The notes beneath the pieces were generated by a model that saw nothing but the letters and a program-made list of their open reading frames with translations, ran no database searches and had not been told where the DNA came from. This document shows, in pieces, positions 6,372-14,098 of a stretch of 16,385 nucleotides of DNA (positions are counted from its first letter, which is position 1; each line of letters begins with the position of its first letter). The translations under genes were made by a program, and so were the position numbers. Source of the DNA: CAMLHP01 sp035707845 (lineage in GTDB: Bacteria > Gemmatimonadota > Gemmatimonadetes > Gemmatimonadales > GWC2-71-9); assembly GCA_035707845.1 (NCBI GenBank), contig DASSTP010000216.1, forward strand, positions 1 to 16,385. The letters are read 5' to 3'.

Positions 6372-7123
6372 ATATCAGCTTCGCCGGCCGCACCGTGCTG
6401 GTGACCGGGGCCGCGCACGGGTTCGGCCGAGCCATTGCGCTCGCCTTCGCGGAGCGAGGCGCCACGGTCTGGGCGTGTGATATCATCGTCGAGGAACTGC
6501 GGGAGACCGAGCGGCTTTGCCGCGCGGCCGGCGGCGCCTGCACCGTACGCACGGTGGACGTGCGCGACAAGGACGCGGTGGAGCGGTGCGTCGCCGAGGC
6601 GGGTGACGTGCACATCCTGGTCAACGACGCTGGTGGTGTGCTGGGCCAGGTGGGACAGCCGCTCGAGGAAGTCTCGCCCGCCGAGTGGCAGGCCATCTTC
6701 GACGTGAACGTGACGGGGGCGTTCTACTGCACCCAGGCCGTGGCGCCACGCATGAAGGCGATGCGCTGGGGCCGCGTCATCAACATCTCCAGTGGCGCCG
6801 GCCTCGGCATCAGTCTCACCGGCATCCAGGCATACGCTGCCGCCAAGGCGGCGCAGATCGGCCTGACCCGGCAGCTGGCCCACGAGCTGGGCCCGTGGGG
6901 CATCACGGTCAACAACATCGCGCCCGGGTTCGTCCGCTCCAACCCGACCACCGAGCGGCAGTGGCAGTCGTACGGCGAGGCACGCCAGCGTGCGCTGGTG
7001 GAGAACATCGCGCTCCGGAAGCTCGGGACCCCGGAAGACATCTCGTGGGGCGTGCTGTACTTCGCGTCGGAGTACGCCGGCTGGGTCACCGGCCAGGTCC
7101 TCTCCATCGACGGCGGCAAATGA
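6368..7123 (+). CDS. short-chain dehydrogenase/reductase (SDR), classical type
   Basis: This 251-aa classical SDR shows the cofactor motif TGAAHGFG (residues 13-20) and Asp38 at the end of strand 2 (WACDI), which predicts NAD(H) use. NDAGG (86-90) stands where NNAG is usual. The catalytic Ser142, Tyr156 and Lys160 are in INISSGAG and AYAAAKAA; the Ser-Tyr spacing is one residue longer than in FabG. The late NNIAPGFVRSNP loop and the C-terminal GQVLSIDGGK are typical. It most resembles FabG-like oxidoreductases acting on secondary alcohols or ketones. It overlaps the genes on both sides by ATGA, so it is made together with the PanE-like dehydrogenase. Two dehydrogenases with predicted NAD preference in a row suggest successive oxidations. 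Confidence 0.92.
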   Translation: MNISFAGRTVLVTGAAHGFGRAIALAFAERGATVWACDIIVEELRETERLCRAAGGACTVRTVDVRDKDAVERCVAEAGDVHILVNDAGGVLGQVGQPLEEVSPAEWQAIFDVNVTGAFYCTQAVAPRMKAMRWGRVINISSGAGLGISLTGIQAYAAAKAAQIGLTRQLAHELGPWGITVNNIAPGFVRSNPTTERQWQSYGEARQRALVENIALRKLGTPEDISWGVLYFASEYAGWVTGQVLSIDGGK

Positions 7124-8505
7124 GTTTCCGTGCGCAAGTGCTCGCGCGCCTGGCGGCGGGGCACGAGCGTGTGCTCGCCAACCTGGTCGCGTTCGCGTCC
7201 ATTCCGAGCGTGAGCACCGACCCGGCGCGAGCTGCCGACGTCCGGGCGGCGGGAGAGTGGGTGGCCCGGCGCCTCAAGGCCGCGGGTCCGCTTGCCGTGC
7301 ACCTGATAGCGACCGCCGGAAACCCGGTGGTCTACGGCGAATGGCTGGGTGCCCCGGGCAAGCCGACCATCCTGGTGTATGGCCATTACGACGTCCAGCC
7401 GCCGGATCCGCTGGACAAGTGGGAGAGTCCGCCCTTCACGCCAACCGTGCGCGACGGGCGGCTCTACGCCCGCGGCGTCTCGGACGACAAGGGGCCGATG
7501 CTCATCCCGATCGAGGTCGCCGAGGCGTTCTTCGCCGAGGATGGCGGCCTGCCGCTCAACGTGAAGTTCCTGTTCGAGGGCGAGGAAGAAGTGGGCAGCC
7601 CCAGTCTCGAGGCGTTCATCACGACACACCGGGACCTGCTTGCCGCCGACGTGGTAATCTCGGCCGACGGCGCGATGTGGCGGATCGACGAGCCCTCGCT
7701 CACGCTGTCCAATCGCGGCCTGGTCGGCCTGGAGCTTACGCTCACTGGCCCATCGAAGGACCTGCACTCGGGCCGGCACGGCGGCAGCGTGGCCAATCCG
7801 CTGCATGCCCTGGCGCAACTGATCGCGTCACTCCACACCCCCGATGGGCGCATTGCGGTCGCGGGTTTCCATGACCAGGTGCGGGACCTCACGCCGGGGG
7901 AACGGGCCGAGATCACTCGCCTGCCCTTCGACGAAGCGGTGTACCTGGCGCAAGTGGGCGCGAGCGCTGCAGTGGGCGAACCGGGCTACACCACGCTCGA
8001 GCGCCAGTGGACCCGCCCGACCATCGAGGTGAACGGCATGTGGGGCGGCTACCAGGGCCCAGGAGGGAAGTCGATTGTGCCGAGCGAGGCGCACGCCAAG
8101 ATCACCTGCCGCCTCGTGCCCGACCAGCAACCGGACCAGATCATGGATCTCCTGGTGAGGCACCTCGAGGACCACACGCCCGATGGTACACGGCTGACGA
8201 TCACGCGCCATGAGCCCGGCGCTCCAGCCGCGCACATCGCGCGCGACCATTGGGCGCTCCTGGCGGCGGAATCGGCGCTCGAGGCAGTGTACGGCGTGCG
8301 GCCGCTCAGGGTCCGCATGGGTGGCACGCTGCCGGTGGCGGAGATCTTCCAGCGGGTGATGGGCCTCGCCACGGTGTACTTCTCCTTCTCCACCGGCGAC
8401 GAGGATTTCCACGCGCCGAACGAGTTCTTCCGGCTCCATCGCCTGCACGAAGGCCTGGCGGCCTGGGTGCACCTCTGGGCCAGCCTCGGGGAGCGCGCGG
8501 CATGA
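7120..8505 (+). CDS. M20-family dizinc metallopeptidase (dipeptidase/amidase type)
   Basis: This 461-aa protein belongs to peptidase family M20, close to the long carnosinase/CNDP-like and ArgE/DapE-related dipeptidases. The two-zinc site is complete: His89 with catalytic Asp91 in VYGHYDVQPPD, bridging Asp122 in GVSDDKGP, catalytic Glu155 and ligand Glu156 in EGEEEVGS, Asp183 in SADGA, and His431 in EDFHAPNE. The dimerisation (lid) domain lies at about 195-345, including LHSGRHGGSVANP. There is no signal peptide, so it acts in the cytoplasm. Its ATG overlaps the SDR stop and its stop overlaps the permease start. In this operon it probably hydrolyses an imported dipeptide-like, N-acyl or N-carbamoyl compound; the exact substrate is unknown. 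Confidence 0.92.
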   Translation: MSFRAQVLARLAAGHERVLANLVAFASIPSVSTDPARAADVRAAGEWVARRLKAAGPLAVHLIATAGNPVVYGEWLGAPGKPTILVYGHYDVQPPDPLDKWESPPFTPTVRDGRLYARGVSDDKGPMLIPIEVAEAFFAEDGGLPLNVKFLFEGEEEVGSPSLEAFITTHRDLLAADVVISADGAMWRIDEPSLTLSNRGLVGLELTLTGPSKDLHSGRHGGSVANPLHALAQLIASLHTPDGRIAVAGFHDQVRDLTPGERAEITRLPFDEAVYLAQVGASAAVGEPGYTTLERQWTRPTIEVNGMWGGYQGPGGKSIVPSEAHAKITCRLVPDQQPDQIMDLLVRHLEDHTPDGTRLTITRHEPGAPAAHIARDHWALLAAESALEAVYGVRPLRVRMGGTLPVAEIFQRVMGLATVYFSFSTGDEDFHAPNEFFRLHRLHEGLAAWVHLWASLGERAA

Positions 8506-9944
8506 CCCACTCGTCCACGGAACTTGCGCGGGCCGAAGCCCACGTCGAGGCGCACAGCGCGTCGCTGCGCAAGGAGCTGGGCGTCCGCGACCTGGCACTC
8601 ACCCAGATCCTGTTCATCATTGGCCTGACCTGGATCGGTGTCGCCGGGAAGCTCGGCGCCGCGCACGTGGTCATGTGGCTGCTCGCCGTGGTGCTCTTCT
8701 TCCTGCCGCTCTCTGGCGTGGTCATCTGGCTCAATGAGCTCATGCCGCTCGAGGGTGGCGTGTACCAGTGGGCCAAGCTCGGCTTCAACCAGACCATCGG
8801 CTTCATGGTGGCCTGGAACCTCTGGCTCTACGTCGTCCTGTTCGCGTCGGAGCTGGGCCTCACCGTGGCAAGCTATCTCTCGTACGCGCTGGGCCCCGGC
8901 GCCGCGTGGATGACTACGAGCGTGTGGTTCGTGTCGCTGGCATCCGCGCTCGCCATCGCCGTGCTGGGCGGGCTGGCATTCTTCGGGCTGTCGCTCTCCA
9001 AGTGGGTGCACAACGCCGGCGGCGTCTTCATGATCACTATCTTCGGCGTCCTGATCCTGCTGCCCATCCTCGGGCTCATCACCGGTCACCTCAAGTCGTA
9101 CCATCCGTTCCGCACCGAGATGCCGGAACTCTCGCTCTTCAACCTCAACATCCTCGGCAAGCTGGCCGTCGGCGCGTTTGCCGGCTTCGAGTACATGGCC
9201 ATCCTCGCCGGTGAAACGCACGCTCCCGCGCGCGCCGTCAAGAAATCGGTCTACATCGCCGCACCCGTGATCGCGCTGTTCTTCATCCTCGGCACGGCAA
9301 CGATGGTGGCCTACATCCCCACCGACCAGATGGATCTCATCGGGCCGTTGCCGCAGGTGCTGCGGGTCGGCCTCGGCCCCTTCGGGATCGCGGGCCTGCT
9401 GGTGACGATCGTGATCCTGATGACACTGGCCATGCGGGTGTCCCAGATCAGTGTTGCCTTCACCGCCGTCACCCGCCTCCCCATGGCGGCGGGATGGGAC
9501 CGGCTGCTGCCCGCCTGGTTCAGCCGCCTGCATCCGAGATACCGGACCCCGGTCAACTCGATCCTGGTGGTGGCCGTGTTCTCCTTTGCCTTTTCGCTCG
9601 TGAGCCTGGTCGGTGTCGGGCAGGCGGAAGCATTCCAGCTGGTGTTCAACGCGGGCGGGATCTTCTACGGACTCACCTACGTGGTGATGTTCGCGATCCC
9701 GCTGGTCGGGCTCAAGGGCGTGACGCCGAGGCCGCCGCTCTGGGTCAAGGTCGCCGCCAGCTCCGGGCTCCTGATGACCGTCCTGTACATCGTCCTGTCC
9801 ATCTTCCCGATCATCGATGTCGCGAGCGTCAGCGGTTTCGCGCTCAAGATTTCGGTCGTGATCGTTGTGCTGAACCTCGTGGGTATTGCCATCCTGATCG
9901 CCGGACGCCGGCGGTCCAACCTCGTTGGGGAACCTGGAGCCTGA
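8502..9944 (+). CDS. APC-superfamily amino acid/amine permease
   Basis: This 480-aa inner-membrane transporter of the amino acid-polyamine-organocation superfamily has about 12 hydrophobic segments. After a polar 22-residue N-terminus it begins ELGVRDLALTQILFIIGLTW, the usual TM1 context. The PLEGGVYQWAKLGF segment (TM2-TM3) and the FAGFEYMAILAGET segment of the middle helices (about 225-238) are characteristic of the family, the latter being the APC TM6 region with conserved Glu. It probably imports an amino acid, amine or small peptide-like compound with protons or by exchange. It starts in an ATGA overlap with the M20 gene, and the next gene starts 1 nt after its stop. Linkage to M20, creatininase-like and dehydrogenase genes marks it as the uptake step of the catabolic block. 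Confidence 0.9.
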   Translation: MTHSSTELARAEAHVEAHSASLRKELGVRDLALTQILFIIGLTWIGVAGKLGAAHVVMWLLAVVLFFLPLSGVVIWLNELMPLEGGVYQWAKLGFNQTIGFMVAWNLWLYVVLFASELGLTVASYLSYALGPGAAWMTTSVWFVSLASALAIAVLGGLAFFGLSLSKWVHNAGGVFMITIFGVLILLPILGLITGHLKSYHPFRTEMPELSLFNLNILGKLAVGAFAGFEYMAILAGETHAPARAVKKSVYIAAPVIALFFILGTATMVAYIPTDQMDLIGPLPQVLRVGLGPFGIAGLLVTIVILMTLAMRVSQISVAFTAVTRLPMAAGWDRLLPAWFSRLHPRYRTPVNSILVVAVFSFAFSLVSLVGVGQAEAFQLVFNAGGIFYGLTYVVMFAIPLVGLKGVTPRPPLWVKVAASSGLLMTVLYIVLSIFPIIDVASVSGFALKISVVIVVLNLVGIAILIAGRRRSNLVGEPGA

Positions 9945-9945
9945 C

Positions 9946-12030
9946 ATGCGTACGCCACTCGTCCTGCTCACTGCCCTTGCCTGCGCCGCCACCTCCATCC
10001 AGGGATGCGGCCCCAGCAGCCGAAGCCTGGCCGGCGAGTGGGATGTCTACATCGCGCTTTCCGCCAAGCCCAAGTTCGGCTTCGAGGGATGGCGGCGGAT
10101 GGCCTTTGCCCACTTCGCCGGCCAGGACTCCGGGAACGTCGGCTTCCTCACGCGCCGCACGGGACAACCCCTGCTGACGGTGAACCTGGTCTCCGTGAAC
10201 GGCGACAGCGTGGTGCTGACGCAGGATTCGGCCCACGTGATGCGCGCGGCGTGGCACGGCGACACGCTCGCCGGTCTCGAGTACGTACGGGGAGAGGTGG
10301 CGAACCGCCGCTTCCGGCTGGTGCGCCGCAGCACGCCGGGCGTTGTGGAACACGATTACCAGGTGTGGAAGATGCCGGCCTCCGACTCGCAGTATGCCGT
10401 TACCGAGGACACGCTGGTGTTCATGCCCACCCGTGACGGGGCGAAGCTCGCCACCTACATCGCGCGGCCGGTTGGGCCGGGACCCTTCGGCGTGGTGATG
10501 CAGCGGACCCCATACCGCCGGATCCTGCACGGCCCCGGGCGCTGGTGGGCCTCGCGCGGGTACATCTTCGTCGGCCAGCACGTGCGCGGCCGCGAGGAGT
10601 CGAGCGGCGATGTGAAGGACTTCGGCAACTACGACCACGATATCCAGGACGGCTACGACGCGGTGGAGTGGGCCGCTCGGCTGCCCGGCGCCAACGGCAA
10701 GGTCGGGCTGATCGGACACTCCGATGAAGGCCGGCTGGCGTGGTACGCAGCGGTCAGCAATCCGCCCCACCTCGCAGCCTTTTCGCCGACGGCGGCCACG
10801 CCTGACCCCTGGGTGGTCGTTCCCTACGCCGCCATGGCGTTCGGGCCCATCAACGTGGACTGGGCCTGCTTGATGCGAAACCGGACCATGGATCCGGCGA
10901 CCGCCGACCTCGACATCGGTGAGGCCATCACCCACCTGCCGCTGTCCACCCTGCCCCAGCGGCTGGGCTGCGGTGACGTGCCGATGTGGGACCGCTGGAT
11001 TGCACACCCAACCCTCGACGAGTACTGGCGCCAGCATGCGGCCACGACCTACATCAGCAACGTGCACGCGCCGGTGCTGTCGATGGCCGGCTGGCACGAC
11101 GATTCGCGCGGCCCCACTTACTACACGGACGCCTTGCTCAAGGTGCCCAACCATCCCAACTGGCACATCGTGATGGGCGTGGGCGCGCACAAGGGAGTGG
11201 ACTATGTGGCGGGCGATTTCGGCCCTGACGCGCGTTACGCCTACCGCGACCTCCAGCTGCGCTGGTTTGACCACTACCTGCTTGGCAAGGACAACGGCGT
11301 GGACACCCTGCCACACCTCGACATCTTCGTGGAGGGTGACAACACCTGGCGCACCGAGGACTCCTGGCCGCTCAGCCGCCAGGTGCTGACCAGCTGGTAC
11401 ATCGCCTCCGGCGGGCACGCCCAGACCAGCGCCGGCGATGGCACGCTCGACTCGGTGCCGCCCACCGGGGTGGCGAGCGACACCTTCACATACAACCCCG
11501 GTGATCCCACGCCCTACCTCATCGACTCGCGTGAACTGGAGGAGTCGCTCAATGAGGACTACACCCGGCTCAACGCCACCCGCCGCGACGCGCTGGTGTT
11601 CACGTCCAAGCCGCTGACTCGTCCCCTCGAGGTCACCGGCGAAATGAAGGCGGAAATCTGGGCGTCAAGCGACGCGAAGGACACCGACTGGAGCATCATG
11701 CTGCTGGATGTGTGGCCTGACGGCCATGCGGAGCGAGTGCAGGATGGGCTGGCGCGCGCACGGTTCCGGGAGGGCATGGATCACGAGGTGCCGCTGGTCC
11801 CCGGACAGGTGAATCGCTACGACATCGACCTGTGGTTCACGTCCAAGGTGTTCGAGCCCGGCCACCGGATCCGGGTGAGTGTCGCGTCGGCGCTGTTCCC
11901 CAAGTACGACCGCAACCTCAACACCGGCGGGAACAACGAGCGCGATTCGACCTTCGTCGTGGCGCACCAGACCGTGCTGCACGACGCGGCGCACCCCTCG
12001 CACGTGGTGCTGCCGGTGATACCGAGATAG
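9946..12030 (+). CDS. lipid-anchored CocE/NonD-family alpha/beta hydrolase with extra N-terminal beta domain
   Basis: This 694-aa protein has residues 1-20 as a signal peptide and SIQGC with Cys21 as a lipobox, so it is probably lipid-anchored outside the inner membrane. Residues about 28-140 form a separate beta-rich domain (LAGEWDVYIALSAKP onward) not found in classical CocE. The X-Pro dipeptidyl-peptidase-like hydrolase domain follows. Its predicted triad is Ser259 in IGHSDEG, Asp385 in GWHDD and His415 in GVGAHKG, at spacings close to cocaine esterase; Tyr190 in RTPYRR fits the oxyanion-hole Tyr. The nucleophile elbow has Asp where GxSYxG enzymes have Tyr. The C-terminal jelly-roll (about 505-694) ends the protein. 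The ATG at 9946 follows GGAG at 9936-9939. An alternative in-frame start at 9925 would add seven residues before the signal peptide. It is the last gene of the operon and probably releases ester- or amide-linked substrate outside the cytoplasm. Confidence 0.9.
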   Translation: MRTPLVLLTALACAATSIQGCGPSSRSLAGEWDVYIALSAKPKFGFEGWRRMAFAHFAGQDSGNVGFLTRRTGQPLLTVNLVSVNGDSVVLTQDSAHVMRAAWHGDTLAGLEYVRGEVANRRFRLVRRSTPGVVEHDYQVWKMPASDSQYAVTEDTLVFMPTRDGAKLATYIARPVGPGPFGVVMQRTPYRRILHGPGRWWASRGYIFVGQHVRGREESSGDVKDFGNYDHDIQDGYDAVEWAARLPGANGKVGLIGHSDEGRLAWYAAVSNPPHLAAFSPTAATPDPWVVVPYAAMAFGPINVDWACLMRNRTMDPATADLDIGEAITHLPLSTLPQRLGCGDVPMWDRWIAHPTLDEYWRQHAATTYISNVHAPVLSMAGWHDDSRGPTYYTDALLKVPNHPNWHIVMGVGAHKGVDYVAGDFGPDARYAYRDLQLRWFDHYLLGKDNGVDTLPHLDIFVEGDNTWRTEDSWPLSRQVLTSWYIASGGHAQTSAGDGTLDSVPPTGVASDTFTYNPGDPTPYLIDSRELEESLNEDYTRLNATRRDALVFTSKPLTRPLEVTGEMKAEIWASSDAKDTDWSIMLLDVWPDGHAERVQDGLARARFREGMDHEVPLVPGQVNRYDIDLWFTSKVFEPGHRIRVSVASALFPKYDRNLNTGGNNERDSTFVVAHQTVLHDAAHPSHVVLPVIPR

Positions 12031-12063
12031 GCGTCGCTGGCGGACGACCGCCGCATTCGCGCG

Positions 12064-12084
12064 GTGCGCTGTGCGCTGTGCGCG
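12064..12084. repeat. 7-bp tandem repeat array, GTGCGCT type (3 units)
   Basis: GTGCGCT at 12064-12070 and 12071-12077, then GTGCGCG at 12078-12084, make three head-to-tail heptamers. They lie between the CocE/NonD stop and the convergent terminator hairpin. A different heptamer array lies on the other side of the hairpin. Confidence 0.7.
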
Positions 12085-12091
12085 CAAGAAA

Positions 12092-12122
12092 AACAGCCCT
12101 CCCGGCTTCCGGGAGGGCTGTT
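12092..12122 (-). terminator. intrinsic terminator of the phosphorelay operon (strong hairpin)
   Basis: A perfect 14-bp stem pairs 12092-12105 (AACAGCCCTCCCGG) with 12109-12122 around a 3-nt CTT loop. Read on the minus strand the hairpin is followed by TTTTTCTTG, a good U-tract, so it should terminate transcription arriving from the hybrid kinase gene. On the plus strand only two T follow the stem, so termination of the CocE/NonD transcript there would be weaker unless helped by another factor. Confidence 0.85.
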
Positions 12123-12125
12123 CGC

Positions 12126-12167
12126 CTCAGCTCTCAGCCCTCAGCTCTCAGCTCTTGGCGCTCAGCG
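12126..12167. repeat. 7-bp tandem repeat array, CTCAGCY type, covering the hybrid-kinase stop codon
   Basis: Four uninterrupted heptamers fill 12126-12153 (CTCAGCT, CTCAGCC, CTCAGCT, CTCAGCT). A degenerate unit (CTTGGCG) and a sixth (CTCAGCG) extend it to 12167. On the minus strand the unit is AGCTGAG, so each good copy carries a TGA. The kinase stop codon (12148-12150) is one of them, and the period of seven places further TGAs in all three frames. Confidence 0.85.
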
Positions 12168-14097
12168 CCCCATACACCCGCCGCACCAGCTCCTCCGGCA
12201 TGAACGGCTTCGCGATCACCTCGGCCTCGGGTATCGCCGCCTCGACCAGCTCCTGCTGATCCAGGCGGCCGGTCATGAAGAGGATGGGTAGCTCCGGCCA
12301 GCGCAGTCTCAGGCGCCGGGCCAGGGTCGCGCCGTCCATCCCCCGCATCTTGAGGTCGGTCAGCACCAGGTCCGGCGGGCCGTGCCGACTCACCGCATCC
12401 ACGGCTTCGGATCCATCCGATGCCACCAGCACTCGGCATCCGCTCGCGTGGAGCGCCCGGCGGGCAAGCTCGCGCACCGCCGGCTCATCGTCCACCAGCA
12501 GCACCGTGCCGCCGGCGAGCACGCCGGGACTCCCATCGCTGGTGACACTCGCCGGTTCCACGGGTTCAGCCGGCGTCACCAGCGGGAAGTAGAGCGTGAA
12601 CGTCGTCCCCGCCATGGGAGCGGTCTCCACCGTGACGTAGCCACCACTTTCCTCCAGCAGGCCGCCCAGGGTCGCGAGCCCCAGCCCGGTGCCCTGCCCC
12701 ACCGGCTTGGTGGTATAGAAGGGCTCGAAGATGTGCGCCGCGATTTCCGCATCCATCCCCGCTCCCGTATCACTCAGCGCGACGAGGCCATACCGCCCGG
12801 GTGGAATGGCCCGGCCGGTCACCCGGTCCACCGGCCCCGTGGTGACGACGGCCACGCGGGTCGCGAGGGTGAGCGTTCCGCCCGCCCGCATGGCATCCCG
12901 GGCATTGAGCACCAGGCTCGTCACCATCTGCTCCAGGTACTGCACATCCACGTCGATGTACGCGCTGCAGTCGTAACGCGTCACCAGCCGGCGCTCGGCG
13001 CCGAGCAGGCGCTGAATCATGGGTGCCATGGCAGCGAACGCCGCGTCCAGCACTACGCGCTCGAGCCTGGGCGTGACCTGGCGGCTGTACGACAGCAGCT
13101 GCCGGGCAACCGACGCCGCGCGGTCGGCGGCACGCTGGATCTGCAGGACGTCGCCGATGTGTGGCGAGGAGATCTCGCCATCCTGCACCAGGAAGTGGCT
13201 GAACCCCAGGACCACCGTCATGGCGTTGTTGACTTCATGGGCCACCCCGCCCGCCAGCCGCCGCACCATGCCCAGCTTCTCCGCCTCGGCGCGCAGCTCG
13301 TCCGCGCGCATCCGGTCAGTGATGTCGGTACTGGTTCCCAGCCATCCCGTGATGGAATCATCTGCCGCGCGGATGGGGAGCGCGCGCGAGAGAAACCAGC
13401 GATAGCTGCCGTCCCGGCCGCGCAGCAAGTGCGTCTCCTCCCAGGGCACCCCGGTTTCGAGACTGTTGCGGAATCCTGCTTCGACGCGTTCGAGATGATC
13501 GGGGTGCTGGAACTGAAGGAGGTCCGGCGGATCCCCGGGCGAGGCGCCAGTGTAATCCAGCCATCGCTGGTTGACCCAGTGCCGGCTGCCGCTCGTTTCC
13601 GACATCCACGCGAGCTGGGGAATGGCGTTGGCCAGGGTGCGGAAGCGCGCCTCTTCCGCGCGCAATTCGTCCTCGGCGCGCTGGCGCGCGGCGGCCGCCT
13701 CGACGAGGGCGAGGCCGTGGCGAATCGCGGCCTCGATCCGCTCGGGCGACAATGATGACTTGGGGAGATAGTCAGCGGCCCCGGTCTTCATCAGCTCGAC
13801 CGCGATGTCTTCGTCGCCCCGTCCGGTGAAGATGACGATTGGCGTCCGCGGCGCGGCTTCGCGAAGCTGGCGGAGCAGCGTGGTGCCGTCCTCGCCCGGC
13901 AGGTGCCAGTCGAGAAGCACGCAATCGAACGGTTCCTCGCGGACCAGGCGCAACGCCTCCCGGCCCGAGGAAGCCTCGGTGGTCTGCGCCTCGAGCCAGG
14001 ACTGCTGCACGCACCGGCGCACGGCGAGGCGATCGAGTTCATCGTCATCCACGACCAGGATGCGCACGGCGGCGGGGGCGCGGGTCAGGGCTCCCAT
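12148..14097 (-). CDS. hybrid sensor kinase, REC-PAS-HisKA-HATPase-REC
   Basis: This 649-aa cytoplasmic hybrid kinase has no membrane helices. An N-terminal receiver domain (about 11-125) carries acidic residues DDDE and phospho-acceptor Asp63 in LLDWHLPG. A short coiled linker (129-150) leads to a PAS domain (about 152-262, with HWVNQRWLDYTG). The dimerisation domain has His287 in AGGVAHEVNNAM. The ATPase domain has the N-box Asn398 (NARDAM), DTGAGM at 443-448 and GQGTGLGL at 467-474. A C-terminal receiver (530-645) has Asp581 in LTDLKMRGMDG and Lys630. All catalytic residues are intact. The start ATG at 14097 lies 1 nt after the upstream regulator's stop (TGATATG), so translation is coupled. 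The N-terminal receiver probably accepts phosphate from the upstream kinase or regulator and gates this kinase; that is inference. Confidence 0.93.
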   Translation of the reverse strand: MGALTRAPAAVRILVVDDDELDRLAVRRCVQQSWLEAQTTEASSGREALRLVREEPFDCVLLDWHLPGEDGTTLLRQLREAAPRTPIVIFTGRGDEDIAVELMKTGAADYLPKSSLSPERIEAAIRHGLALVEAAAARQRAEDELRAEEARFRTLANAIPQLAWMSETSGSRHWVNQRWLDYTGASPGDPPDLLQFQHPDHLERVEAGFRNSLETGVPWEETHLLRGRDGSYRWFLSRALPIRAADDSITGWLGTSTDITDRMRADELRAEAEKLGMVRRLAGGVAHEVNNAMTVVLGFSHFLVQDGEISSPHIGDVLQIQRAADRAASVARQLLSYSRQVTPRLERVVLDAAFAAMAPMIQRLLGAERRLVTRYDCSAYIDVDVQYLEQMVTSLVLNARDAMRAGGTLTLATRVAVVTTGPVDRVTGRAIPPGRYGLVALSDTGAGMDAEIAAHIFEPFYTTKPVGQGTGLGLATLGGLLEESGGYVTVETAPMAGTTFTLYFPLVTPAEPVEPASVTSDGSPGVLAGGTVLLVDDEPAVRELARRALHASGCRVLVASDGSEAVDAVSRHGPPDLVLTDLKMRGMDGATLARRLRLRWPELPILFMTGRLDQQELVEAAIPEAEVIAKPFMPEELVRRVYGALSAKS

Positions 14098-14098
14098 A

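Noticed and set aside
5337..8505. Interpretation of the operon as pantothenate degradation (PanE-like, SDR, M20 amidase).
   Set aside because: It fits loosely, but no residue or neighbour points specifically to pantoate or beta-alanine, and the creatininase-like and CocE/NonD enzymes would be unexplained.
8049..9998. A 649-codon minus-strand open frame opposite the M20 peptidase end and the permease.
   Set aside because: It is extremely rich in Asp, Glu, His, Gln and Gly, typical of the antisense of a hydrophobic membrane protein, with no domain.
9844..11418. A 524-codon minus-strand open frame opposite the CocE/NonD gene.
   Set aside because: It has Val/His/Arg-rich composition, no recognisable domain, and full overlap with a convincing hydrolase.
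12039..12052. Short GC hairpin (GGCGG, ACGA loop, CCGCC) just after the CocE/NonD stop as a plus-strand terminator.
   Set aside because: The stem is only 5 bp and no T-run follows, so there is no good support for intrinsic termination.
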